Assembly (NCBI GenBank): GCA_900299005.1
Contig: OMID01000027.1
Span: 1-34,948 of the forward strand
Reading direction: 5' to 3'
Source: Oxalobacteraceae bacterium
GTDB lineage: Bacteria > Pseudomonadota > Gammaproteobacteria > Burkholderiales > Burkholderiaceae_D
Length of the DNA: 34,948 bases
Shown: piece by piece, positions 15,464-24,506 of the stretch
Numbering within the stretch: the stretch's first letter is position 1
How the letters are laid out: every line of letters starts with the position of its first letter
Notes under the pieces: model-generated
Told to the model about the DNA's origin: nothing
Database searches by the model: none
The model's input: only the letters and a program-made list of their open reading frames with translations
Position numbers and translations under genes: made by a program

Positions 15464-16150
15464 TCAGGCTTGCTGCTGTTCCTGCGCTGTCAGGCTGCCC
15501 GCGCGCGCCACCAGCGCGTGCCCGGCGTTCTCGCAGTGATGCAATGCCAGCTGCTGAGCAGCGCTATCGTCACCCTCGAGAATGGCTGAGAGCAGGCGCT
15601 CGTGTTCGTCCCAGATCGCGGCCCGGGTGCCGACCTGACTCAGGGTCGCCGCCATGATGCGCCGTATGTGACTCCAGTGGCGCTCGGCGCTTTGTGCCAG
15701 CACTGGATTGCCGGCCGCTTCGTAAATCGCTCGGTGAAAGGCGAGATCTGCCTCGATCATGCTGTGCAAATCTTTGCCTCGGGCGGCTTCGCGCCCGCCG
15801 GTGACCAGCTTGGGCGACAACCGTGCTCGGCGGCGCGCAGATTCACGCGCGGCCAGACCATCGAGCACGGAACGCACCTGATACAGATTGGCGATGTGAT
15901 CCAGCGTCAGCGGCGCGACCATCACGCCGCGACCACCAGCATCAATGACCAAGCCATCGCGCTTGAGCAATAGCAAGGCCTGCAATACCGGCTGGCGCGA
16001 CACAGACAGGCTCTCGGCCAGCGCCTCCTGTGTAATCCGCTGACCCGCCTTAAACCGGCCGTCGCAGATCGCCTCGAGGATGGCCTGATAGGCCTGCTCG
16101 GCGAGGTCAGGGGCGACAGCAATGGGGGAAATGGGAGCAATCGCGGGCAT
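15464..16150 (-). CDS. GntR family transcriptional regulator (FadR/FCD subfamily)
   Basis: A 228-aa regulator with an N-terminal winged HTH (QRITQEALAESLSVSRQPVLQALLLLKRDGLV, about residues 44-75) and a C-terminal all-helical FCD ligand domain (about 90-215, with the metal-binding His in DLAFHRAIYEAAGN). Such proteins sense organic acids or acyl-CoA and usually repress their own operon. It begins a GntR-PhyH-SAF operon; a 14-bp palindrome lies 18 bp upstream of its start. I start at the ATG at 16150; an in-frame ATG at 16186 lies beyond the palindrome and would put the operator inside the gene. The upstream MaoC-CaiB-CitE genes on the same strand are likely also under its control. Confidence 0.88.
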   Translation of the reverse strand: MPAIAPISPIAVAPDLAEQAYQAILEAICDGRFKAGQRITQEALAESLSVSRQPVLQALLLLKRDGLVIDAGGRGVMVAPLTLDHIANLYQVRSVLDGLAARESARRRARLSPKLVTGGREAARGKDLHSMIEADLAFHRAIYEAAGNPVLAQSAERHWSHIRRIMAATLSQVGTRAAIWDEHERLLSAILEGDDSAAQQLALHHCENAGHALVARAGSLTAQEQQQA

Positions 16151-16167
16151 GTGCGTCCGATTTTGTC

Positions 16168-16181
16168 TTCTGTATACAGAA
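16168..16181. promoter_or_regulatory. Palindromic operator candidate upstream of the GntR gene
   Basis: TTCTGTATACAGAA is a perfect 14-bp palindrome centred 25 bp before the GntR ATG, in the 149-bp gap between the CitE-like gene and gntR. TGTATACA-type cores are typical of FCD-subfamily GntR operators, so autoregulation is likely. I found no second copy before the CaiB or MaoC genes. Confidence 0.65.
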
Positions 16182-16267
16182 TACATGACCTTCCGACAGA
16201 GCGCAAGCGAGAGGCGCCCGCCATCGCAAGCGGCGCAGAAAAACGCGCAGGAACAAGGGGTTAGCGC

Positions 16268-16283
16268 TTGCCCCTTGGGGCAA
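16268..16283. terminator. Short inverted repeat after the CitE-like gene, possible attenuator
   Basis: TTGCCCC-TT-GGGGCAA forms a compact hairpin about 17 bp downstream of the lyase stop codon. There is no T-tract, so it may only partly separate transcription of the MaoC-CaiB-CitE genes from the gntR operon. Confidence 0.35.
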
Positions 16284-16299
16284 ACACCAAGGCGTTGTA

Positions 16300-17118
16300 T
16301 CAGCCCGCGCGCTGTGCGACTGAGAGAATCCGCTGCGCCCTAATCAGCACAGGCTTGTCGACCATCTTGCCGTCAACCTGCACCGCGGCACCGTCGGCGG
16401 CACCGGCGGCGTCCATGACTCGTCGCGCCCATGCGATCTCGTCGGCCTGCGGAAGATAGGTCGCATTCACCGGCGCGACCTGTTTGGGGTGAATGCAGAG
16501 CTTCGCGCCGAAACCAAAGCGCTTGCCGCGCAGGATATCGGCGCTCAGCACAGCGGCATCGTCGATAGCCGTGGTGACCCCATCGACGGGTGCATCCAGC
16601 CCGGCCAGCTTTGAGGCCAGCACGAGCTGCGAGCGGAAGTAATCGAGTTCGCGATCATCGTTTTCGATGCCCATGTCGACACAGAAATCGATGGTGCCGA
16701 AGATGAGCCGAGTCACTTTCTCGCAGGCAGCCAGCGCATTGAGATGCGCGATGCCTTGCGCGCTTTCGATCAAGAGCATGACGGCCTTGGCGCCCGCCTG
16801 GACGACACGCTTGACGTCGGCCACCTCAGCCGCTTTGGGAAGGATGACTTCGGCCACATTCGCCTGCCCGCACAGTGCCAGATCACGCGCAAACCACTCG
16901 GTATCCGAGCTGTTGATACGCACCGCCACCGGCTGGCCCGCAGCTAGCCAGTTGGCCAGTGCGTCACGCGCCAGGTCCTTGTCTGCGGGCGCGACGGCAT
17001 CTTCAAGATCAATAATCACGCGATCCGCGCCTGCTGCCAGCGCCTTGTCAAAGCGCTCGGGGCGCGTCGCTGGAACAAACAGGTAAGAGATCGGGGCAGC
17101 AGGGGTCGTAGCATGCAT
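16300..17118 (-). CDS. CitE-like CoA-ester lyase (HpcH/HpaI family), candidate (S)-citramalyl-CoA lyase
   Basis: A 272-aa TIM-barrel enzyme of the CitE/malyl-CoA lyase group, cleaving a 3-hydroxyacyl-CoA to acetyl-CoA and a 2-oxoacid. Family residues are in place: LFVPATRPERFDKA, the Mg-site DLEDAV (Glu39, Asp40), Arg67 in VRINS, Glu118 in LLIESAQG, and the Asp of FGTIDFCVDMG. The ATG at 17118 follows GGAGG. The stop of the CaiB gene lies 17 bp upstream, so they are co-transcribed. With CoA-transferase and hydratase beside it, the best guess is citramalyl-CoA cleavage to acetyl-CoA and pyruvate as in Pseudomonas itaconate catabolism. Malyl-CoA or methylmalyl-CoA lyase activity cannot be excluded from sequence. 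Confidence 0.85.
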   Translation of the reverse strand: MHATTPAAPISYLFVPATRPERFDKALAAGADRVIIDLEDAVAPADKDLARDALANWLAAGQPVAVRINSSDTEWFARDLALCGQANVAEVILPKAAEVADVKRVVQAGAKAVMLLIESAQGIAHLNALAACEKVTRLIFGTIDFCVDMGIENDDRELDYFRSQLVLASKLAGLDAPVDGVTTAIDDAAVLSADILRGKRFGFGAKLCIHPKQVAPVNATYLPQADEIAWARRVMDAAGAADGAAVQVDGKMVDKPVLIRAQRILSVAQRAG

Positions 17119-17135
17119 GAGAACCTCCGGGGCGT

Positions 17136-18314
17136 TCAGATCGCCTTTTCTTGTTTTAATGACGCAATCGCGCCTGCGGAATAACCCAGCGTCGTGAGGA
17201 TGGACTCGGTGTGTTCGCCAAGCGCGGGGATCGCGTCCATCCGCGCCTCCCAGCCCGTACAGGCACCGGGTGGCAGCAACGCGGGAATCGCTCCCACGGG
17301 CGAGGCCACTTCGGCCCACCGCTGACGCGCTCTTAATTGCGCATGCTCCCAGAGGTCTTGCATTTCATTCAGGCGCGCATTGGCGATCTGCGCTTTTTCC
17401 AGTCGCTCGGTCACCTGCTCGGCCGTCAGCGAGGCAAAGGCCTCGCGAATGATGGCGTACAGTTCCTTGCGGGCGGCACTGCGCAGGCTGTTCGATATGA
17501 AGCGCGCGTCGGTGGCCAGTGCGGGCTGCAGCAACACCTGATCGCAGAACACCACCCACTCTCGCTCATTCTGCAGACCGAGCATCACCGTCTTGCCATC
17601 GCCGGCCGGGAACGGACCATACGGATAAATCGTGGCATGCGATGCCCCGGCGCGTACAGGGGGCGTGGCACCGTCAAAGGCGTAATACAACGGGAAGCTC
17701 ATCCATTCGACCATGCTCTCGAGCATGGAAACATCAATCCTGCAGCCCTGACCCGTGCGGCCACGCTGTAGGAGCGCAGCGAGAATATTGGTATAGGCGT
17801 ACATGCCCGCCGCAATGTCCGCCACTGAGCAACCTGCCTTCGATGGTTCGTCCTGCGTACCGGTGACGGACAGGAAACCGGATTCACTTTGTATCAGCAG
17901 GTCATAGGCTTTCTTGTCGCGATAAGGACCATCGGCACCATAGCCGGAGATATCGCAGACGATCAGCTGCGGGAATTTGTCATGCAGGGCCTCGTACGAC
18001 ATGCCCAGGCGCGCCGCGGCGCCCGGCGCAAGGTTTTGCACCAGCACGTCGGCATCAGCCAGCAGACGCATGAGTATGCTGTTGGCTTCGCTGTGCTTGA
18101 CATCCAGTGTCAAACTTTCTTTGGACCGGTTTGTCCAGACAAAATGTGACGCCATCCCCTGCACTCGCTCGTCGTAGGCACGAGCAAAATCTCCAACACC
18201 AGGACGTTCGATTTTGATGACGCGTGCGCCAAGGTCGGCCAGTTGACGCGTGCAGAAAGGTGCCGCAATCGCGTGTTCAAGAGTGATTACGGTAATGCCG
18301 TCCAGCGGTCGCAT
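17136..18314 (-). CDS. CaiB/BaiF (family III) CoA-transferase, candidate itaconate/mesaconate CoA-transferase
   Basis: A 392-aa cytosolic enzyme that moves CoA from succinyl-CoA or another donor to a carboxylic acid. It has the N-terminal Rossmann part (PLDGITVITLEHAIAAPFCTRQLADLGARVIKIE), the catalytic Asp138 in AYDLLIQSESG, and the typical SVADIAAGMYA and GCRIDVSMLESM segments. Length is normal. The same type of protein (PLDG...AIAAPF...TNRSKESLTLD) is the itaconate CoA-transferase of the Pseudomonas ict-ich-ccl cluster, and here too it neighbours a MaoC hydratase and a CitE-like lyase. Specificity within the family cannot be proved by sequence alone. The lyase gene follows directly. Confidence 0.87.
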   Translation of the reverse strand: MRPLDGITVITLEHAIAAPFCTRQLADLGARVIKIERPGVGDFARAYDERVQGMASHFVWTNRSKESLTLDVKHSEANSILMRLLADADVLVQNLAPGAAARLGMSYEALHDKFPQLIVCDISGYGADGPYRDKKAYDLLIQSESGFLSVTGTQDEPSKAGCSVADIAAGMYAYTNILAALLQRGRTGQGCRIDVSMLESMVEWMSFPLYYAFDGATPPVRAGASHATIYPYGPFPAGDGKTVMLGLQNEREWVVFCDQVLLQPALATDARFISNSLRSAARKELYAIIREAFASLTAEQVTERLEKAQIANARLNEMQDLWEHAQLRARQRWAEVASPVGAIPALLPPGACTGWEARMDAIPALGEHTESILTTLGYSAGAIASLKQEKAI

Positions 18315-18386
18315 AGTGATTCCTGTGTTTGCTTTGTTTTTCTAAATCGGTTTTATCATTGACTGACGTCCTGCCGGGCCGCTGCA

Positions 18387-19274
18387 TCAGCCCAGTGTGG
18401 CCTCGGCCTGCAGGCACAGCTCACCCCGGGCGTTGGCTGCCCACAGATCGACCTTGCCATCGTCGGCCAGCTTGCCATTGAGGCTGAAGCTGTCAATGTC
18501 GAATACCGGGCTGACTGCCCGGAAGCTGAATTCTGCCACTGCGCGCTCGGGCAGTTCTCGCCTGAGCAGCTCCATCAGCAGTGTCGCAATCAGCGGGCCA
18601 TGAACAATCAGGCCTGGATAGCCCTCGACCTCGGTCACATAGCGGCGGTCGTAGTGGATGCGGTGACCATTGAAGGTCAGCGCAGAGTAGCGAAACAGTA
18701 GCACCGGATCAGGCGCCACGGTCTGCGACCAGTGGGCATCGCTCGGTGCCGGCCGGGGCACTGCAGGCGCCGCGCCGGGCTGGGGATTATCGCGGTAGAC
18801 AATGTCATGCTCTTCACGAATGGCCAGCTGGCCATTCGCGCTGATCTCATGCGCCACCGTCACAAAAGCAAGACGGCCGCTGCTGCCTGTCTTGGCATTC
18901 ACGTCCTTAATGCGCGAGACGCGACGGGCTATTGATCCAACGGGCAGCGCGGCAGGGAAAGACAAGCGCCCACCTGCCCACATGCGTCGTGGCAGCGTGA
19001 CGGGCGGCAGGAAACCGCCACGCTGCGGATGGCCATCCACACCAACACCCGATGCAGGACTGAGCGCCCAGAAAAACAACCAGTGCCACAATAGCGGCAG
19101 CGCGTCGCCAGCCCGGTAGGTATCGTCGCGGTCGAGCGTCGCGGCCATCGCGTTCACGCGGGAGAGGCTGATCTGGTCCTCACGGGTTTCGGTACGCCCC
19201 ACCCATTGACGCAGATGGTCGAGATCAAGCGTTGGCGGTGGCAATAGCGATGACGATAGCGGGGATAGCGACAT
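18387..19274 (-). CDS. MaoC-like hydratase (FAS1-type hot-dog), candidate itaconyl-/mesaconyl-C4-CoA hydratase
   Basis: A 295-aa protein with two hot-dog halves. The C-terminal hydratase motif RIHYDRRYVTEVEGYP followed by GLIVHGPL (about residues 205-228; Asp209, His207 or His225 as catalytic candidates) is the R-hydratase signature. The N-terminal half has FLPPVTLPRRMWAGGRL, characteristic of the mesaconyl-C4-CoA hydratase group (Meh), which includes Pseudomonas Ich. It starts the run MaoC-CaiB-CitE on the minus strand, 72 bp before the CoA-transferase. The ATG at 19274 begins the first domain but has no clear ribosome site; the open frame extends upstream to 19391 without a better one. Hydration of itaconyl-CoA or mesaconyl-C4-CoA is therefore inferred jointly from motif and context. 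Confidence 0.83.
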   Translation of the reverse strand: MSLSPLSSSLLPPPTLDLDHLRQWVGRTETREDQISLSRVNAMAATLDRDDTYRAGDALPLLWHWLFFWALSPASGVGVDGHPQRGGFLPPVTLPRRMWAGGRLSFPAALPVGSIARRVSRIKDVNAKTGSSGRLAFVTVAHEISANGQLAIREEHDIVYRDNPQPGAAPAVPRPAPSDAHWSQTVAPDPVLLFRYSALTFNGHRIHYDRRYVTEVEGYPGLIVHGPLIATLLMELLRRELPERAVAEFSFRAVSPVFDIDSFSLNGKLADDGKVDLWAANARGELCLQAEATLG

Positions 19275-19407
19275 GGGGGTTGGAATGCAAGGCCAAGACA
19301 GGCATTGTGTGCCAGCCGACCCACCCCGGCAATTTGCATTTTCTGAAGGTGCGATTGCAACCTGCCGGCGGACCAGTCCTGACCCACGCACCTTCCGCCA
19401 TGCCGTG

Positions 19408-19740
19408 TCAGACCGGTTTTTTGGCGTCGGCGATTGCGTAGATTTCAGAGATCAGCTCACCCACCGGAGAATTCCTCACCTGCTCGAAACGGAATTTGCG
19501 TCGCCGGTCGCCCATGAGGTCACGCAGCTCACGAGCGCTCCAGCCGCTGACTTCTTCCATCCGGATTAGCAACTCAGGCGTGACGGGAATATCGCCGCTG
19601 CGCACTTTTCGGATCAGCTCGACCGGCACTTCGAGCGCGCGCGCCAGTCCACTGTCGGAGCGCCGGCCAAGATGGCAGCGCAGCGCGCTTAGCAAGCGGC
19701 CGGGATCGTGGCCGTCAGTGCTTGGTCGTGAGGTTTTCAT
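19408..19740 (-). CDS. Small orphan HTH protein, paralogue of the gene at 9306-9605
   Basis: A 110-aa protein with the same layout as the HTH gene at 9306-9605: D-P-x-x-L-L near the N-terminus, the helix-turn-helix stretch GLARALEVPVELIRKVRSGDIPVT, then LLIRMEEVSGWSARELRDLMGDRRRKFR. About half the aligned core is identical between the two. The C-terminal 25 residues differ. No sensor or enzyme domain is visible. It points away from the ArnT-like gene and sits upstream of the MaoC gene on the same strand, 133 bp away. I do not know its target. Confidence 0.78.
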   Translation of the reverse strand: MKTSRPSTDGHDPGRLLSALRCHLGRRSDSGLARALEVPVELIRKVRSGDIPVTPELLIRMEEVSGWSARELRDLMGDRRRKFRFEQVRNSPVGELISEIYAIADAKKPV

Positions 19741-20082
19741 GGGATCGCCGGCAACAGAACACAGGGCAGGCGATTATCCCACGCGTGCCTGGATCGAATG
19801 CTGTGGACCTGCATGCGTCATCGAAGAGCGCGAATAAAAAAGGTCGCCCTTCATGATGTTAAGCAAGCGTGGGAGGCAAACACCCAGCACCGAGTTTCCG
19901 GGAGAGATCTCTTTCCATGCAAGCGCCCTGTTTGTCCGAGGAAAAAGCGTTCCTCTACACACGGGTGCGCGGTGAATGGTGCTCATTCAGGGGCTATAAT
20001 CTGCAGCCAATTCGGTCTCGCTTGCCCCCATCGGCCGGTGGTAACCGACACCCTCCCATGCCATCCACCTGAGCCCGCCTCG
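19741..20082. promoter_or_regulatory. Gene-free divergent region ahead of the ArnT-like gene
   Basis: About 342 bp between the small HTH gene and the glycosyltransferase. A perfect TATAAT hexamer at 19995-20000 lies 83 bp before the plus-strand ATG and may be its -10 element, although no good -35 hexamer sits 17 bp upstream. The open frame here has no homology I recognise and I leave it out. Confidence 0.4.
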
Positions 20083-21654
20083 ATGCATCCCAACCGCCCT
20101 TTTGCGAGCACCGACGCATTGTCCCTGCAAGCATCGCCTCTCAGCCGCTGGCAAGAGCCACTGATCACCGGAGTGCTACTGCTTCTCTGGCTGCTCGCCA
20201 CCGTTTGGCTGCGCCCGCTGAGCATGCCCGACGAGGGTCGCTATGTGGGGGTTGCGTGGGAGATGGTGCGCTCCGGCGAGTGGCTGACCCCGACACTCAA
20301 CGGGCTGCCTTACTTCCACAAACCGCCGCTGTTTTACTGGCTGACCGCCATCTCCATCTCGGTGTTCGGCAACATCGAGTGGGCAGCGCGTCTCGCTGCT
20401 GTGCTCGGTGCCATGCTGGGCGCAGGCAGTGTCTGGTGGCTGCTCAAACGCTGGATGACAGCACAGGTGACGCGCTGGTATCTGCCCATACTGGCTACCA
20501 CGCCTTTATTCTATGGCGGTGCGCAGTTCGCCAACCATGACATGCTGGTCGCCGGTTTTATCAGCTTGTCGATCTCACTGACCGCCGATGCCGCGCTGTC
20601 GATGGAAACAGGCCAACGCTGGCAATGGCAGCTTGCCGTTGGCTGGGTCGCTGCCGCCCTTGGCCTGCTGAGCAAAGGCCTGATCGGTATTGTCCTGCCC
20701 GGTGGCGTGATTTTTTTCTGGCTACTGGCGAGTGGTCGGTGGCGCACTATCTTCAGGCTGTTCTGGTGGCCTGGACCCGTGCTCTTCCTGCTGATCGGCG
20801 CGCCCTGGTTCGTGCTGATGCAACGGCAATTCCCGGATTTTTTGCACTATCTCTTCGTGTACCAGCACTTCCAGCGTTTCGCGCAGAGCGGTTTCAACAA
20901 CGCCATGCCCACCTGGTTCTACCCTGCGATTCTGGTCATCGGATCACTGCCTTGGACACCCTGGCTGCTGGCACGCTGGTGGCTGGATCGCGGCAATGCC
21001 CACCCGATCTCGAATGACCGCACTCGCGCCCTACGGCGACTGTTATGGATCTGGGTCGTGGTGATTACGGTATTTTTTTCGATCCCCTCATCCAAACTGG
21101 TTGGCTATGCGCTACCCATCGTGCCAGCGCTGATGGCGTTGATCAGCGAGGGGGTCGTCCACGGCGCGGCGCTGCGCGAACGCTGGCGCGTGGTCTGGCT
21201 GATGCTGTCCGCTTGCCTTTGCATCATCGCCATCATCGCAGCCACGTACAGCGATGAGAGTTCCAGCAAGCCGCTCGCCGAGGCTTACCGCCAAAACTCA
21301 AAGCCCGACGAGCCATTGATCCTGGTGCGCACCTACCGCTTCGATGTGCCCTTCTATGCAGGGCTGCAGGAGCCCGTGGCCGTGGTCAGCGACTGGAGTG
21401 CCCCCATGAATGACAGCTGGCCTAAAGAACTCGCCGATGCGGCGCAATTCAGGCCAGCGCTGGGTCGGCAAGTTCTGGTGCCCACCCATGAGCTAAGCGC
21501 ACTGCTCTGCAAACATCCGTCAAGCTGGGTGATCATTCCGGCAGATCATGCAGCGAAGCTTGATGCCTTGAAGACACTGGCACCTGTCGCGCGCAACAAG
21601 CTGTATCTGCTGCTGCGCGTTGATGCCGCCAGCCCGCTGCTGGGCTGTCGCTGA
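20083..21654 (+). CDS. ArnT-like glycosyltransferase of family GT39 (lipid-linked sugar to lipid A or protein)
   Basis: A 523-aa polytopic inner-membrane enzyme with about 11-12 hydrophobic segments. The first periplasmic loop holds the catalytic motif PDEGRYVGVAWEM (Asp50, Glu51) followed by GLPYFHKPPLFYWL, which are hallmarks of the ArnT/PMT group. Many members transfer 4-amino-4-deoxy-L-arabinose from undecaprenyl phosphate to lipid A, giving polymyxin resistance, but others glycosylate proteins. No arn biosynthesis genes are in the window, so the donor sugar is not shown. The ATG at 20083 was chosen because it starts shortly before the first membrane segment; the open frame to 19798 upstream lacks family-like sequence. 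LpxO, another lipid A modifier, lies about 12 kb downstream. Confidence 0.85.
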   Translation: MHPNRPFASTDALSLQASPLSRWQEPLITGVLLLLWLLATVWLRPLSMPDEGRYVGVAWEMVRSGEWLTPTLNGLPYFHKPPLFYWLTAISISVFGNIEWAARLAAVLGAMLGAGSVWWLLKRWMTAQVTRWYLPILATTPLFYGGAQFANHDMLVAGFISLSISLTADAALSMETGQRWQWQLAVGWVAAALGLLSKGLIGIVLPGGVIFFWLLASGRWRTIFRLFWWPGPVLFLLIGAPWFVLMQRQFPDFLHYLFVYQHFQRFAQSGFNNAMPTWFYPAILVIGSLPWTPWLLARWWLDRGNAHPISNDRTRALRRLLWIWVVVITVFFSIPSSKLVGYALPIVPALMALISEGVVHGAALRERWRVVWLMLSACLCIIAIIAATYSDESSSKPLAEAYRQNSKPDEPLILVRTYRFDVPFYAGLQEPVAVVSDWSAPMNDSWPKELADAAQFRPALGRQVLVPTHELSALLCKHPSSWVIIPADHAAKLDALKTLAPVARNKLYLLLRVDAASPLLGCR

Positions 21655-21693
21655 CCACAACCGTCCTTACGCTAGCAATAGGGAGAGCCCGTC

Positions 21694-22305
21694 ATGACAC
21701 TACGCCACTCTGTCACCCGCCTAGGCATGGCCATGATCATCGCAGTCGCCACTGCGGCCCGAGCAGAAAATGCCGTATCGCCCGAGGGCGTCGACGATGC
21801 TTCGATGCAGTCCACACGCGCCATGGCCAATGAACTGCTAACCCAGCTGGGCCAGAAGCTCAAATCAGCGATGTCCTCTGAAGGGCCCGAGGCCGCCGTC
21901 AGCGTTTGCAAGCAAGTCTCTCCCGCGATTGCCAGAGAGCTCTCCGCCAAGCATGGTGCGCAGATGACCCGTGTGGGCACACGGGTACGCAACCCGGCGA
22001 TGGGAACGCCCAACGGGTGGCAAAAAGAAGCGCTTGTGCAATTCGAGACGCGGCTCTCACAAGGCGAAGCACCCGCCACCATGGAGTACTGGAAAGTCAT
22101 CGACAGCGGCAATGGCAAACGTGAACTCCACTACGCACGGGCCATCATCGTGCAACCGATGTGCGTCACCTGCCACGGCAGTGCCTCGGACATTCCCGCA
22201 TCGCTGGCAGAAAAAATTCGTATAGACTATCCGCAAGATCAGGCGACAGGTTATAGCGTAGGCAAGCTGCGTGGCGCGGTGGTCGTCAGCCGACCGCTGC
22301 CATAA
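21694..22305 (+). CDS. Periplasmic Tll0287-like (DUF3365) haem-binding protein
   Basis: A 203-aa secreted protein. Residues 1-24 form a Sec signal peptide ending in ARA, followed by a PAS-like Tll0287 fold. The CVTCHG motif (Cys157, Cys160, His161) is a canonical c-type haem attachment site, so it should be matured by the cytochrome c system in the periplasm. Members of this family are thought to be redox or gas sensors when fused to signalling domains, but this one is stand-alone. AGGGAGA precedes the ATG at 21694. It follows the ArnT-like gene by 39 bp on the same strand and may be co-transcribed with it, though a functional link is not evident. Confidence 0.85.
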   Translation: MTLRHSVTRLGMAMIIAVATAARAENAVSPEGVDDASMQSTRAMANELLTQLGQKLKSAMSSEGPEAAVSVCKQVSPAIARELSAKHGAQMTRVGTRVRNPAMGTPNGWQKEALVQFETRLSQGEAPATMEYWKVIDSGNGKRELHYARAIIVQPMCVTCHGSASDIPASLAEKIRIDYPQDQATGYSVGKLRGAVVVSRPLP

Positions 22306-22496
22306 AGCGCGATAATGGCGTCACCGTCGCCGGGCCAATGTCAGCAAACCGTCAGGCTGCTCGTCACAATGACCCAGACACGTCAGGGCGCCGTCGAAGG
22401 ACAAGGGCGTTGTTGATGCTGACGATACAAAAAAATAACAGAACCATGGCAAGCGCAATCGCCTGAGACCCTTTCCCCCTTATCACAGGATTTAAC

Positions 22497-24440
22497 GTGT
22501 CAATCAGCAACCCGGAGTTTTCGCAGTCATCCATCATGCGTCCCGTTAGCGTGACTGGTATGGGCAGTCATGCACACGCTTCAGTATCTGCTCTCGTGCT
22601 GGCCGCCATCGGCGTGGTTTTTGGGGATATCGGCACCAGTCCGCTCTACGCACTTAAGGAATGCTTCAGTCCTGAACACGGCATTCCTTACTCTGCTGAT
22701 GCGGTGCTCGGCATCATCTCGATGATCTTCTGGTCCCTGATTCTGATCGTAACGGTGAAATACGTCGTCTTCGTGCTCAGGGCAGACAACAATGGAGAGG
22801 GTGGCGTGCTGTCCCTGATGGCGCTGGCCATGCGTTCCACGCGCGCAGAAAGGCACCGCTTCACGGCAATCCTTCTAATGCTGGGCGCATTAGGTGCCTG
22901 CATGCTGCTGGGCGAATCGGTCATTACGCCGGCCATTTCGGTGCTCTCGGCAGTGGAGGGCCTGGAAGTGATCACGCCCGACCTCAAGCGCTACGTCATA
23001 CCCATCACACTGGTCATTGTGGTCATCCTGTTCTACGTACAAAGCTACGGCACCGCAGCCGTTGGCCGACTTTTCGGTCCAATCATGCTGATCTGGTTCG
23101 GCGCGCTGGCGGTGTTTGGCATTACAAACATCGCGCAAAACCCTCTGGTATTGAAAGCCGTATCGCCCTACTACGCGGCCAACTTCATTTACGAACACGC
23201 ACTGCTGGCATACGTTGTCATGGGCTCGGTTGTGCTGTCAGTGACCGGCGTGGAAGCGCTCTATCTCGACATGGGACACTTCGGTCGCAAGCCTGTTCGA
23301 CTCGCCTGGCTGCTGGTCACGCTGCCCGCTTTGTTAGCCAATTATTTTGGACAGGGCGCGCTCTTGCTAAGCCATCCAGAGGCGATCGAAAATCCGTTCT
23401 TCCTGATGATTCCCCAAGCGCTGTTGTGGCCGATGGTGATCCTGGCGACCGCAGCGACGGTTATTGCATCCCAAGCGGTGATCTCGGGCGCCTACTCACT
23501 GGCCAATCAGGGCATCTTGCTCGGCTTCTTGCCGCGCATGCAGATACTCCATACGTCCGACACCGAACGTGGGCAGATCTACATGCCGATGGTGAACTGG
23601 TTGCTGCTGGCGCTGGTGATTTTCACGGTGATCCAGTTTAAAGAATCAGGCAACCTCGCTGCCGCCTACGGCATCTCGGTCACCACGACCATGATGATCA
23701 CCACCACCATGCTGGCGGTCGTGATGTACAACGAATGGAAGATCAAGCCCGTGTTTGTCGTACTGCTGGTCGGGATGTTCTTTGTGGTCGATTTCTCATT
23801 CTGGACCGCCAACCTGATCAAGGTAAAAGATGGCGGCTGGTATCCCCTCGGACTCGGCGCGATCTGCTTCCTGATGCTGACCACCTGGTACAAGGGCCGG
23901 CGGCTGTTGCGCGAACGCGTAATCGCTGATTCGATACGCTTGCCGGATTTTGTGTCAGCGCTGCTCGCGCACCCACCGCATCGCGTGGAGGGCACGGCAG
24001 TATTCCTGACTGCGCACATCGATTTCGTTCCGGTCGCGCTCCTGCACAACCTCAAGCACAACCGCGTGCTTCATGAGCGCGTGATTTTCCTCAAACTCTC
24101 CATCTGGGACGTGCCTTATGTGCGCGACGAAGAGCGACTCACCGTCAGCGAATTGGGCGGCAATGTGTTCGTCGTGCGTGCCGTGCACGGCTTCAAGGAA
24201 ACCCCGGACATTAATCGCGTCTTGTCGCTGCTGGAGCAACAGCACGGTATGACCATCGACCTTTCCGATACCTCGTTCTTCCTTGCCCGCGACACCATCG
24301 TACCCAGCAATTTGCCCGGCATGGCCGTCTGGCGCGAGCGTCTGTTTGCCTGGATGATGCAGAACGCGGCGAAGCCCTCGGATTTCTTCAGGATACCGCC
24401 TAACCGCGTGGTCGAACTGGGCACGAAGATCGAAATCTGA
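22497..24440 (+). CDS. kup: Kup-type potassium transporter
   Basis: A 647-aa inner-membrane K+/H+ symporter with about 12 hydrophobic segments and a C-terminal cytosolic domain. The family signature [13 protein letters not shown] (residues 43-55) is intact, as are [16 protein letters not shown] and GVEALYADMGHFG-type motif (here [12 protein letters not shown]). Length is normal for Kup. The start is a GTG at 22497 with AGGA upstream; the N-terminus carries an extra 25 or so residues before the first membrane segment. The 191-bp gap from the haem protein probably contains its own promoter. It converges on the gamma-glutamyltransferase gene. Potassium uptake at low external pH or low K+ is the known role. 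Confidence 0.95.
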   Translation: MSISNPEFSQSSIMRPVSVTGMGSHAHASVSALVLAAIGVVFGDIGTSPLYALKECFSPEHGIPYSADAVLGIISMIFWSLILIVTVKYVVFVLRADNNGEGGVLSLMALAMRSTRAERHRFTAILLMLGALGACMLLGESVITPAISVLSAVEGLEVITPDLKRYVIPITLVIVVILFYVQSYGTAAVGRLFGPIMLIWFGALAVFGITNIAQNPLVLKAVSPYYAANFIYEHALLAYVVMGSVVLSVTGVEALYLDMGHFGRKPVRLAWLLVTLPALLANYFGQGALLLSHPEAIENPFFLMIPQALLWPMVILATAATVIASQAVISGAYSLANQGILLGFLPRMQILHTSDTERGQIYMPMVNWLLLALVIFTVIQFKESGNLAAAYGISVTTTMMITTTMLAVVMYNEWKIKPVFVVLLVGMFFVVDFSFWTANLIKVKDGGWYPLGLGAICFLMLTTWYKGRRLLRERVIADSIRLPDFVSALLAHPPHRVEGTAVFLTAHIDFVPVALLHNLKHNRVLHERVIFLKLSIWDVPYVRDEERLTVSELGGNVFVVRAVHGFKETPDINRVLSLLEQQHGMTIDLSDTSFFLARDTIVPSNLPGMAVWRERLFAWMMQNAAKPSDFFRIPPNRVVELGTKIEI

Positions 24441-24506
24441 CACGGGCCCCTGGGGAGGCGCTGCTTAAGTAAACACCGCCACATCTCTCCTCTGAGAAAT
24501 CCCTGC

